DNA from: Williamsia sp.
GTDB taxonomy: Bacteria > Actinomycetota > Actinomycetes > Mycobacteriales > Mycobacteriaceae
Assembly: GCF_016462415.1 (NCBI RefSeq)
Contig: NZ_JAEMTF010000016.1
Span: 1 to 51,467 of the forward strand
DNA length: 51,467 nucleotides
Direction: 5' to 3'
Below are positions 15,418 through 21,956 of the stretch, piece by piece (the first letter of the stretch is position 1; each line of letters starts with the position of its first letter). Position numbers and translations under genes: made by a program. Under the pieces are notes generated by a model. The model was not told the origin of the DNA. It saw only the letters and a program-made list of their open reading frames with translations, and searched no databases.

Positions 15418-16143
15418 ATGTTCACCGCCCTGCTCCTCAGCTTCGGCGTGATCTTCGTGGCCGAACTCGGCGACAAGTCACAGCTGATGGCGATGACCTA
15501 TGCCATCCGCTACCGCTGGTGGGTGGTCCTGCTCGCCATCACCGTCGCCACCACCGCCGTGCATGCGGTCTCCGTCTTCGTCGGACACTTCCTCGGTCTG
15601 TCCATCCCGACCGACCTGATCTCGATCGTCGGCGGGCTCGCGATGCTGGTCTTCGGTCTGTGGACCATCCGTGGCGACGAACTCGACGAGTCGGAGTCCG
15701 CCCGCGCGCAGCGCACCGGCGCCTCGGTCATGTTCGCGGTGATGTCGTCGTTCTTCCTCGCCGAGCTGGGCGACAAGACGATGCTGGCGACGATCACGCT
15801 GTCCACCGACAACAACTGGGTCGGGGTCTGGATCGGATCGACCATCGGGATGGTCGCCGCCGACGCCCTCGCGATCATCGTGGGCGCGACGCTCGGCCGG
15901 AAACTGCCCGAACGCGCGATCTCGATCGGTGCGGCCGTGCTGTTCTTCTGCTTCGCGGCCTGGCTCCTCACCGAGGGCATCGTCGCCGCAGCCAGCACCC
16001 CGGTGACCATCGCGGCCATCAGCGCCACCGTGGTGATCCTGGCCCTCGGGACGGCCTACATCGTCGCCGTGCGGCGGGCGCGCGCCGCACAGGCAGCCAC
16101 CGAGGCCGAGCTGGTCACCTCGAAGCCGACGCACGACTCCTGA
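15418..16143 (+). CDS. TMEM165/Gdt1 (UPF0016) family cation transporter
   Basis: An integral membrane protein of 241 residues with six predicted helices in two homologous halves. Each half carries the family signature E-x-G-D-K-S/T: AELGDKSQ near residue 15 and AELGDKTM near 120. Bacterial members export Mn2+; eukaryotic ones move Mn2+ or Ca2+. A hydrophilic loop between the halves (RGDELDESESARAQR) is presumably cytoplasmic. The start at 15418 (MFTALLL) fits the family; an in-frame ATG at 15364 would add 18 residues with no family match. Location next to sodA matches Rv3848 of M. tuberculosis and suggests a link between manganese supply and superoxide defence. Confidence 0.85.
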   Translation: MFTALLLSFGVIFVAELGDKSQLMAMTYAIRYRWWVVLLAITVATTAVHAVSVFVGHFLGLSIPTDLISIVGGLAMLVFGLWTIRGDELDESESARAQRTGASVMFAVMSSFFLAELGDKTMLATITLSTDNNWVGVWIGSTIGMVAADALAIIVGATLGRKLPERAISIGAAVLFFCFAAWLLTEGIVAAASTPVTIAAISATVVILALGTAYIVAVRRARAAQAATEAELVTSKPTHDS

Positions 16144-16162
16144 TCGACCGTCGCCGCGGTGC

Positions 16163-16678
16163 TCAGCGCTGAACGACCCGCAGGCCGCTGTGTGCGCCCT
16201 CCGTCATCGCCGAGACCAGGTCCGGCGGGTCGGCGGGCAGGCCCTGCTGAACCCGCAGGATCTTGATCAGCTCGCTGACGACGACGACCGAATCGCTCGA
16301 GAGGCCGGCCAGCCCGAACGCGGCCATCTGGACCGTGGTGTCGGCCTGCATCCGCATCCGATCGATCTGGTCCCGGGTGCGCTGCGCTTCGTGGTCCTCG
16401 AGGAAGTAGTGCACGTCGACGCCGAACGCGGCGGCGATGCCCTCCACGGTTCGAAATGACGGCGACTTGGCCTTCCCGGACCGCAGCTGGCTCAGATACG
16501 ACTCGCCCAGCCGGAACCCGTGGTCGGTGGACAGTGCGGCGATCGCCTTCGCGCTGTAGGCCCGTCCGTTCGGTCCGGGTACGGTTCGGAACAACTCCTC
16601 GAGACGCCGTGCGAACAAGCCGGGCTCGGCCGATTCCAGATCCTTGTCGGTCACAGCCGACTCTCGTTCCACAGACAT
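16163..16678 (-). CDS. espR: EspR-like XRE-family DNA-binding regulator
   Basis: A 171-residue protein whose middle closely follows M. tuberculosis EspR. It begins with FARRLEELFRTV and a GPNGRAYSAKAIAAL helix-turn-helix start. YLSQLRSGKAKSPS is the recognition helix and wing, and IAAAFGVDVHYFLEDHEAQR leads into the dimerisation tail. EspR is a nucleoid-associated regulator of ESX-1 genes. This protein has about 20 extra N-terminal residues and a longer C-terminus. The start at 16678 has GGGGTGGAG upstream. It sits between the Gdt1 homologue and the DUF6474 gene, as Rv3849 does. An inverted repeat overlaps its start codon, hinting at autoregulation. Direct targets, including any type VII secretion genes, are not in the window. 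Confidence 0.82.
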   Translation of the reverse strand: MSVERESAVTDKDLESAEPGLFARRLEELFRTVPGPNGRAYSAKAIAALSTDHGFRLGESYLSQLRSGKAKSPSFRTVEGIAAAFGVDVHYFLEDHEAQRTRDQIDRMRMQADTTVQMAAFGLAGLSSDSVVVVSELIKILRVQQGLPADPPDLVSAMTEGAHSGLRVVQR

Positions 16679-16750
16679 GTGTGTCTCCACCCCTAGTGAC
16701 TCCGACGATGTCGGTGCCGCGCGTCTCCAACGACTCACCCCTGAGACACA
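16673..16750. promoter_or_regulatory. Inverted repeats around the espR-like start
   Basis: AGACA-N4-TGTCT (16673-16686) straddles the start codon. TGTGTCTC (16680-16687) is repeated in inverted orientation as GAGACACA at 16743-16750, about 55 bp apart. EspR family proteins bind as dimers of dimers to spaced half-sites and can loop DNA, so this may be an autoregulatory operator. The match to a formal EspR consensus was not tested. Confidence 0.4.
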
Positions 16751-16864
16751 CACGGCACGGGCCCGACGACCGCGATCGTTTCCCCCACGCGATCACCCGA
16801 CCTGGGTGCAGCGTATACGACCCGCCACCTGCGCGTTAGCGTCGAAGCTTTTCTCTCCGGGAGC

Positions 16865-18484
16865 TCAGAGGTCGGCCTGATGGACGATCTGGTCGGCCGC
16901 GCCGTCGGTGATCCACTCGCGGAGCACTTTCGTCGCCCACACGTCGTCCTCGTTGTAGGCCAGGATCCGGTCGCGCTGCCCGGCGTCCGGAGTGCCGTCG
17001 GCGACACCGACCGCGACCCGATACCACTCCATCGACGCCTCGCCCCCGGCGTCCGGGTCGCGCCAACCGAATCCGGCCACCGGCGCGATCTTCTTGAGTC
17101 CCTTGCCCTGTGGGCAGATGAAGTTGGCGCCGACCGCCTCGTAGACGTCCACCCACTGCGGCGAGGCGATGAACGCCTTCACCTCGTCGAGGGTCGGCAC
17201 ACCGGGCAGACCGGCGAAGCGTGTCGCCGATCCGAGCAGCCAGCGGTTCTCCGCCGACTGGGAATAGCAGTAGGCGGCGAACGTCTTCCCGGCTGCGGCG
17301 GCGGCCTCGCGTTCGGCGCTCAACCACGCCCAGAACTCGGCGAACGACCGTCCCTCGTCGACGGTGGGCAGCGGGTCCCAGGTCGCGAACGGACGGTATC
17401 GAACGGGTCGGGTCGGGTCGGTGCGGTCGGTGAGCAGCGTCCCCCACAGGTACGCGCCGTCCTCGCCGTAGCTCTCCATGTCGACGTCGACCTCGATGTC
17501 GGCGCGCGCCACGGTGGGCACCTCGACGCGACGCACGAGCGACACCCCTCGGCGCCAGGCGCGCGCCAACACCACCGCGTCGGCGATGTCACCGCCGGAC
17601 CAGTCCTCGGGGGCGGGGCCGGTGTAGTCGGCCAGGTCGTCGACGGTCAGGAGCCCGGCGTCGCGGGCCACCCGGGCCTGGTTGCCGTTGATCACCAGGC
17701 TCACGTCGCGGGCGGCGACGAGCTCCGGTCCGCACCGGACCCACCACGGACAGGTCCGGCATTCACCGATCCGGCTCGGAGCGGTGGACAGCGCACCCGC
17801 GGCGATGGAGTGGCGCCGGGCCAGGGTCTCGTCATAGCCGGTCATGGCGGGGGCGAGGTCGTGCACCACGATGCAGTCGGCGTCGAGCCCGATCGATCCG
17901 CCCAACCCGGTGTCGGTGGCAAGTCCGGCGTGTTCGAGCAGCCGGGTCAGATGCGCGAGCCGCAGCACGTCCCGCCGGTGACTGCGCATCGACCGCGTCG
18001 GGTCGTCAGCGGGCAGCCAGGTGAACAGCGGACTCGTCCGGATCGTCCCCTCGCCGCCGGGCACGCTGACGCGGTGGTTGACCACGATGACCGGGACGTA
18101 CCCGTCGCCCACCTCGACGAGCAGCTCCGACCCGCCCCGACGACCGGCACGACGATCGGCGGGCAGCGCCGCGTCGAACACCCAGCCCGCACCGGCGGCG
18201 CAGGCGGCCATCGTCGCGGCGACCCTCTCGGACATCGGTCCCGAGGGGATCCGGACGAAGGTTCCCGGCTCGTCGCTGTGGATGCCGGCCAGCACCTCGG
18301 CGACCGTGGCACGGTGTGCGGCGGCCGCTTCCTTGCGCCGGGTGACCGACGGATCGTCGGTCGCGTCGACGGCGTCGCGCGCGTGGAGGTGGTCGAGGGC
18401 GAGCCGGTGTTCGCACCCGGCCAGATCGCGGGCCGTGAGCAGGGGGAGGGTCATCGTCGGGTGCAGCTCATCGATCACGACCAT
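16865..18484 (-). CDS. TM0106-family RecB-like nuclease fused to a YprB-type RNase H-like domain
   Basis: A 539-residue two-part nuclease. The first half resembles the RecB/Cas4-type PD-(D/E)xK fold. A Cys in LAGCEHRLALDHL and three in ECRTCPWWVRC make a likely four-cysteine Fe-S cluster, as in AddB and Cas4. The second half looks like the DnaQ/RNase H-like YprB domain, with the D-x-E strand EVDVDMESYG and a late YNEDDVWATKVL motif supplying further acidic residues. TM0106 proteins are uncharacterised, probably acting in DNA repair or processing. The start at 18484 follows AAGGCGAGGG; an ATG at 18454 is possible. It is divergent from the DUF6474 gene and has no counterpart between Rv3849 and Rv3850 that I recall. 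Confidence 0.8.
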   Translation of the reverse strand: MVVIDELHPTMTLPLLTARDLAGCEHRLALDHLHARDAVDATDDPSVTRRKEAAAAHRATVAEVLAGIHSDEPGTFVRIPSGPMSERVAATMAACAAGAGWVFDAALPADRRAGRRGGSELLVEVGDGYVPVIVVNHRVSVPGGEGTIRTSPLFTWLPADDPTRSMRSHRRDVLRLAHLTRLLEHAGLATDTGLGGSIGLDADCIVVHDLAPAMTGYDETLARRHSIAAGALSTAPSRIGECRTCPWWVRCGPELVAARDVSLVINGNQARVARDAGLLTVDDLADYTGPAPEDWSGGDIADAVVLARAWRRGVSLVRRVEVPTVARADIEVDVDMESYGEDGAYLWGTLLTDRTDPTRPVRYRPFATWDPLPTVDEGRSFAEFWAWLSAEREAAAAAGKTFAAYCYSQSAENRWLLGSATRFAGLPGVPTLDEVKAFIASPQWVDVYEAVGANFICPQGKGLKKIAPVAGFGWRDPDAGGEASMEWYRVAVGVADGTPDAGQRDRILAYNEDDVWATKVLREWITDGAADQIVHQADL

Positions 18485-18655
18485 CCCTCGCCTTGTCCGC
18501 GGCACCGCTACGACGCCCGAGCCCACGCCCGATCGGGCCTGTGTAATGCTGGTACAGCTACTTCTTCTACCGTAATGTCCAGACATTTTCGTCATCCGTC
18601 GCCGCCGCGCGCCCCGCGCGCAGCAGCCGGCCGCAGCGACCGGGAGGGTCCCCAC

Positions 18656-19351
18656 ATGGGTCTGTTCACCTCGAGCCGCACCACCCGTGCGCAGAAGAAA
18701 GCCCACGCCAAGGCGCTCAAGGCCAAGGCCAAGCTCGAAGCCCGGCTCGATTCGCGCGGCATCGGCAAGGACCGCCGCAAGCGTCGCCGCCAGGAACGCA
18801 AGCTGGGCAAAAAGCTCATCAAAGCCGAGCAGAACGCGACGAAGACCGCGGCGAAGACGGTCGCCGACACCAACAAGACCAATCTGAAGATCGCCAAGGC
18901 CAACGCGGACGCGGCGGCCAACGGCACATCGCTGACGCCACGCAAGGTCAAGCGTTATCTCTCGGTGGCCAAGGTCGTCGCCCCCATCGCCGTCCCGCTC
19001 GCCTACCGGGCCTCCACGCTGGCCCGCGAGAGCATCACCTCGTATCAGGCCAACCGCGCGGGCGTGCCGATCGACGAGCTGAACAAGTACAGCGGCCACG
19101 GCGCCGCGCTCTCGGCACGGGTCGCCGGTGCCGAGCGGTCCCTGCAGACCCTGGCGGGTACCCGCGGCAACGACGCCGAGACCACGAAGTTCGTCTCGAC
19201 CATGACCGCACGCCTGACCGACCTCACCGCCGCCATCGGCGCTGCCGAGCACATGCCGGCCACGCGTCGCCGTTCCGCACACCAGGCGATCGCACGCGAA
19301 CTCACCGCGATCGACGCCGATCTGCTGGCCCGACTCGGAGTGCGCCCCTGA
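18656..19351 (+). CDS. DUF6474-family protein, Lys/Arg-rich
   Basis: A 231-residue protein with a strongly basic, Lys/Ala-rich helical N-terminus (about 1-90, rich in KKAHAKALKAKAK-like blocks). After it comes a hydrophobic hairpin-like segment (YLSVAKVVAPIAVPLAYRAS, about 103-122), then an amphipathic helical tail. It matches my memory of DUF6474 (Rv3850 position). The function is unknown. The start is backed by GGGAGGG at 18641-18647. Its TGA overlaps a proposed CTG start of the next gene, which suggests translational coupling to the copper-type membrane protein. The basic N-terminus may bind nucleic acid or acidic lipids. Confidence 0.75.
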   Translation: MGLFTSSRTTRAQKKAHAKALKAKAKLEARLDSRGIGKDRRKRRRQERKLGKKLIKAEQNATKTAAKTVADTNKTNLKIAKANADAAANGTSLTPRKVKRYLSVAKVVAPIAVPLAYRASTLARESITSYQANRAGVPIDELNKYSGHGAALSARVAGAERSLQTLAGTRGNDAETTKFVSTMTARLTDLTAAIGAAEHMPATRRRSAHQAIARELTAIDADLLARLGVRP

Positions 19352-19980
19352 ACCACGGTTGGCCCGGCGTACTGGTCGGACGTCTCGCGGTCGCGGTCAC
19401 AGTGCCCACGCTCGCGGTCGCCGCACACGGTGTCGCCTCCGGCGCGGTACCCGGTCTCGGCGGGATCGCGCTCTGCCTGATGATCGGCGTGCTCGCCGGC
19501 ATGTGCACCGGCCGACGCTGCGGTGCCGTCGCCCTGCTGACCGTTCTCTCCGCCGCGCAGTTCCTCTCCCACCTCGCGCTGGCGGTCACCATGCCCGCGA
19601 CCCACACCATGCCCGCGACCCACACCATGGACCACGCAGGCATGGACCACGCGGGGATGTCGATGCCCGCGGACGCGCACGCGGGTCCGCTGCGACTGGT
19701 CTCCGATCACCTGGCCGAGATGTTCCACCTCGGTGGGGCCGACGGCACGACCATGCTGCTGACCCACCTCATCGCCATCCCGCTCTGCGCGGTGCTCATC
19801 GCGGCCGCGGTTGCGGTGTTCGCCGTCATCACCTCCGTGCTCGCGGCCCTGCGCCGCTCGCCGTCGCCGGTGCTCGGCCACCCTGCCACCGTCGTCGTCC
19901 GCGAGGGCATCACGCGGTGGCATCGGATCGATCGCGCCGCCGGCGCCGGGGAACGCGGACCACCGCTGCTGATCGCATGA
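19348..19980 (+). CDS. Polytopic membrane protein with a Met/His-rich metal-binding loop
   Basis: About 210 residues with four to five hydrophobic helices. A loop after the third helix has MPATHT repeated twice and DHAGM repeated twice, a classic extracytoplasmic Cu-binding composition. The following genes encode the copper proteins YcnI and CopC. The frame opens after an upstream stop with no ATG. The first GTG (19402) would cut the first helix in half and has no Shine-Dalgarno. A CTG at 19348 overlaps the DUF6474 stop (CTGA), has GGAG seven bases upstream and restores a full N-terminal helix, so I favour CTG, at moderate confidence. It may correspond to the Rv3851 position. Its role in copper uptake or export is inferred. 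Confidence 0.7.
   Translation: MNHGWPGVLVGRLAVAVTVPTLAVAAHGVASGAVPGLGGIALCLMIGVLAGMCTGRRCGAVALLTVLSAAQFLSHLALAVTMPATHTMPATHTMDHAGMDHAGMSMPADAHAGPLRLVSDHLAEMFHLGGADGTTMLLTHLIAIPLCAVLIAAAVAVFAVITSVLAALRRSPSPVLGHPATVVVREGITRWHRIDRAAGAGERGPPLLIA
19587..19658. repeat. Short tandem repeats encoding the Met/His-rich loop
   Basis: An 18-bp unit (ATGCCCGCGACCCACACC) occurs twice in tandem from about 19591, followed by two copies of an ATGGACCACGC unit near 19627 and 19642. They encode the doubled MPATHT and DHAGM segments, so the number of metal-binding units can change by slippage. Confidence 0.7.
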
Positions 19981-20035
19981 CGCACACCGACCCGGACCGC
20001 CGCCCGCGACCGGGTCTGCGTCGCGTCGCCGAATC

Positions 20036-20057
20036 ACCCGTCGGTCGCCCGACGGGT
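20036..20057 (+). terminator. Hairpin between the Met/His-rich membrane protein gene and ycnI
   Basis: A perfect 9-bp stem ACCCGTCGG with a 4-base loop (TCGC), followed by CCTTCCCGT. It lies in the 116-bp gap before ycnI and could be a weak terminator or an attenuator separating the membrane protein gene from ycnI-copC. Confidence 0.45.
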
Positions 20058-20096
20058 CCTTCCCGTATCAGTTCAGCTCTCCACAAAGGAAACCCC

Positions 20097-20765
20097 ATGC
20101 ACAACAGTGTCTTCCGCCATGCGCGGATCCCGGTCGCCATCGTCGCGGCCGCCGGCGTCGTCGCTCTCGGCTCGGCGCTCGCTCCCGCGGTCGCGTCCGC
20201 GCACGTCTCGGCGAATGCACCCGGCCTCGCCCAGGGCGGTTACGGCGTCATCACCTTCCGGGTGCCCAACGAGTCGGACACGAACGCCGCCACCACCGAG
20301 GTCACGGTGACCCTGCCCAACCTGAAGTCGGCACGCACCGAGCCGATGCCGGGGTGGCGGGCCGTCGTCTCCAAGGACGCGACCACCGAGGAGGCCACCT
20401 CGGTCACCTGGACCGCGACCCCGGGATCGCCCGGCATCGCGGTCGGGGAGTTCGGTCAGTTCGTCCTCAGCGCGGGCCCGCTGCCCAAGGAGGAGACGGT
20501 GAAGTTCCCGGCCGTCCAGAAGTACTCCGACGGCGAGACGGTGGACTGGAACCAGCCGCCCAACGCCGACGGCTCCGAGGCCGATCACCCCGCACCGGAG
20601 ATCGAACTCGCCGCCGCCACCGACGACGAGGACGGCGACTCGACGGCCACGACCGCGTCCTCGGACACCTCCGACACCACCGCGCGGTGGCTCGGTGGCG
20701 CCGGCCTGGTCGTCGGTGTCCTCGGTATCGCGGCGGCGGGCGTCGCCATCCGGCGCAAGCCATGA
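20097..20765 (+). CDS. ycnI: YcnI-family (DUF1775) copper-binding membrane-anchored protein
   Basis: A 222-residue exported protein. It has a signal peptide (about 1-33, ending AVASA) and a mature N-terminus HVSANAPGLAQGGYGVITFRVPNES. The N-terminal His and the later Trp in TVDWNQPP form the known mononuclear copper site of YcnI. A beta-sandwich DUF1775 domain follows (about 34-165), then an acidic Asp/Thr-rich linker (TDDEDGDST) and a C-terminal membrane helix with basic end (GAGLVVGVLGIAAAGVAIRRKP). It acts outside the membrane, probably as a copper metallochaperone. AAAGGA precedes the ATG. The stop overlaps the copC start (ATGA), the usual ycnI-copC order. Confidence 0.9.
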   Translation: MHNSVFRHARIPVAIVAAAGVVALGSALAPAVASAHVSANAPGLAQGGYGVITFRVPNESDTNAATTEVTVTLPNLKSARTEPMPGWRAVVSKDATTEEATSVTWTATPGSPGIAVGEFGQFVLSAGPLPKEETVKFPAVQKYSDGETVDWNQPPNADGSEADHPAPEIELAAATDDEDGDSTATTASSDTSDTTARWLGGAGLVVGVLGIAAAGVAIRRKP

Positions 20766-21304
20766 CGTCGATCCGGAGCGCAGCAGGACTGCGCACCGCC
20801 GCGACGTTGGTGGCCACCGTGCTGCTGGCAGTCGGGGTGTCGTTCCTCGGCGCCCCGACGGCGTCGGCGCACTCGGTGCTGGAGTCGTCGGACCCGGCCA
20901 ACGGGTCGACGGTGGCGACGGGACCGGGCAGCGTCACGCTGACGTTCAACGAGGCGCTGCAGGACTCCTACGACGTGCTCAACGTCGTGGGCCCGGACGG
21001 CAACTACTGGCAGCAGGGCGACGCGAGCGTCGTCGGCTCGAGGATCCGCGTCGAGCTGCGGTCGTTGGGCCCGGCCGGTGTCTACCGGGTGAACTACCGC
21101 GTCACCTCGGCCGACGGCCACCCGGTGCGCGGACAGGTCGAGTTCACCCTGTCCACGGCAGGCACCGGGACACCGGGACCGTCGGCGACTGCGTCGTCCG
21201 GTGACGACGGCGGCACCCCGGCGTGGCCGTTCATCGTCGGCGCCGTGGTCGTGATCGTCGCCGTCGGTGGCGTGTTCGCGCTCCGGCGTCGCGCGCGCAG
21301 CTGA
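20762..21304 (+). CDS. copC: CopC-domain copper-binding protein, membrane-anchored
   Basis: A 180-residue exported protein with a signal peptide ending TASA. Mature HSVLESSDPANGSTVATGPG begins with the copper-ligand His of the CopC/YcnJ family. The CopC beta-barrel runs from about 37 to 130 and contains VTLTFNEALQDSYD and the conserved YRVTSADGHPVRGQVEF, whose Asp and His complete the Cu2+ site. A Ser/Thr/Gly linker and a C-terminal helix (PFIVGAVVVIVAVGGVFAL) anchor it. CopD is absent here, so any uptake partner must lie elsewhere or be the upstream Met/His-rich membrane protein. It is translationally coupled to ycnI. Confidence 0.9.
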   Translation: MTSIRSAAGLRTAATLVATVLLAVGVSFLGAPTASAHSVLESSDPANGSTVATGPGSVTLTFNEALQDSYDVLNVVGPDGNYWQQGDASVVGSRIRVELRSLGPAGVYRVNYRVTSADGHPVRGQVEFTLSTAGTGTPGPSATASSGDDGGTPAWPFIVGAVVVIVAVGGVFALRRRARS

Positions 21305-21309
21305 GTGGA

Positions 21310-21344
21310 GACCGGCACGGTGCGCGCAACGCACCGTGCCGGTC
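21310..21344 (+). terminator. Hairpin terminator after copC
   Basis: A perfect 15-bp stem (arms GACCGGCACGGTGCG and its complement) with a 5-base loop sits five bases after the copC stop and is followed by CGCCTTC. It marks the end of the copper operon. Confidence 0.85.
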
Positions 21345-21455
21345 GCCTTCGTCCGGTGGCCTCCTCCCGGGTCCGGCGACAAACGCAGCCGCGGCAGGCA
21401 TGATGACTTCTCGAACCGCGCACGCGCAGACGAACTCAGAGGAGACTCGAGAGCG

Positions 21456-21956
21456 ATGACCCATCCGGACGCCGGCTCCGACGATCAGGGTCGGTCGCGA
21501 CCGGACCCCGCCGAGTCATCCGGCACCCCGCCTGCGAAGAAGACCCCCGGCAAACGGACGCCTGCGAAGAAGGCTCCCGCCAAGAAGGTCCCGGCCAAGA
21601 AGGCGGCGCCGAAAGCGGCCGCCAAGAAGGCTCCCGCGAAGAAGGGCACCAGCGGCCCGGGCGAGCGGTCCAACGCGAAGAAGGCCGCGTCGTCGGCCCC
21701 GCCCAAGTCGCCACCGCAGAAGTCTGTCCCGGAACCCTCACCGCCGACACCCGCGGGCCCGCCGACGGTCGCCGCCGTCCCCGACGTGCCTGCCGCCCAC
21801 GCGAAGTTCACACAGCTGCGCCGCACGGCACCGACGGCCCTGTCAGATCCCGACCCGATCAATCCGGTGCCCTACGTCGTCGCGGCCGCTGGTGTCGGAC
21901 TCGGCCTCACCGTGCTGGCCGTGCGTCGCCGGCGGCGCAGAGCAGCTGCGAGCTAG
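21456..21956 (+). CDS. Hns-like (Rv3852-type) Lys/Pro/Ala-rich protein with C-terminal membrane helix
   Basis: A 166-residue protein. An acidic N-terminus (1-24) is followed by PAKK/APKK-type repeats (about 27-80), which also occur in mycobacterial HupB and HBHA tails and in histone H1. A Pro-rich linker and one hydrophobic helix near the end (PYVVAAAGVGLGLTVLAV) lead into RRRRRR. This architecture, and the place just before rraA in the M. tuberculosis order, fit Rv3852 (called Hns). Such proteins bind DNA in vitro; the membrane helix suggests a nucleoid tether or, alternatively, a surface adhesin. AGAGGAGAC precedes the ATG. Its stop shares the four bases CTAG with the stop of the convergent gabD2. 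Confidence 0.72.
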   Translation: MTHPDAGSDDQGRSRPDPAESSGTPPAKKTPGKRTPAKKAPAKKVPAKKAAPKAAAKKAPAKKGTSGPGERSNAKKAASSAPPKSPPQKSVPEPSPPTPAGPPTVAAVPDVPAAHAKFTQLRRTAPTALSDPDPINPVPYVVAAAGVGLGLTVLAVRRRRRRAAAS

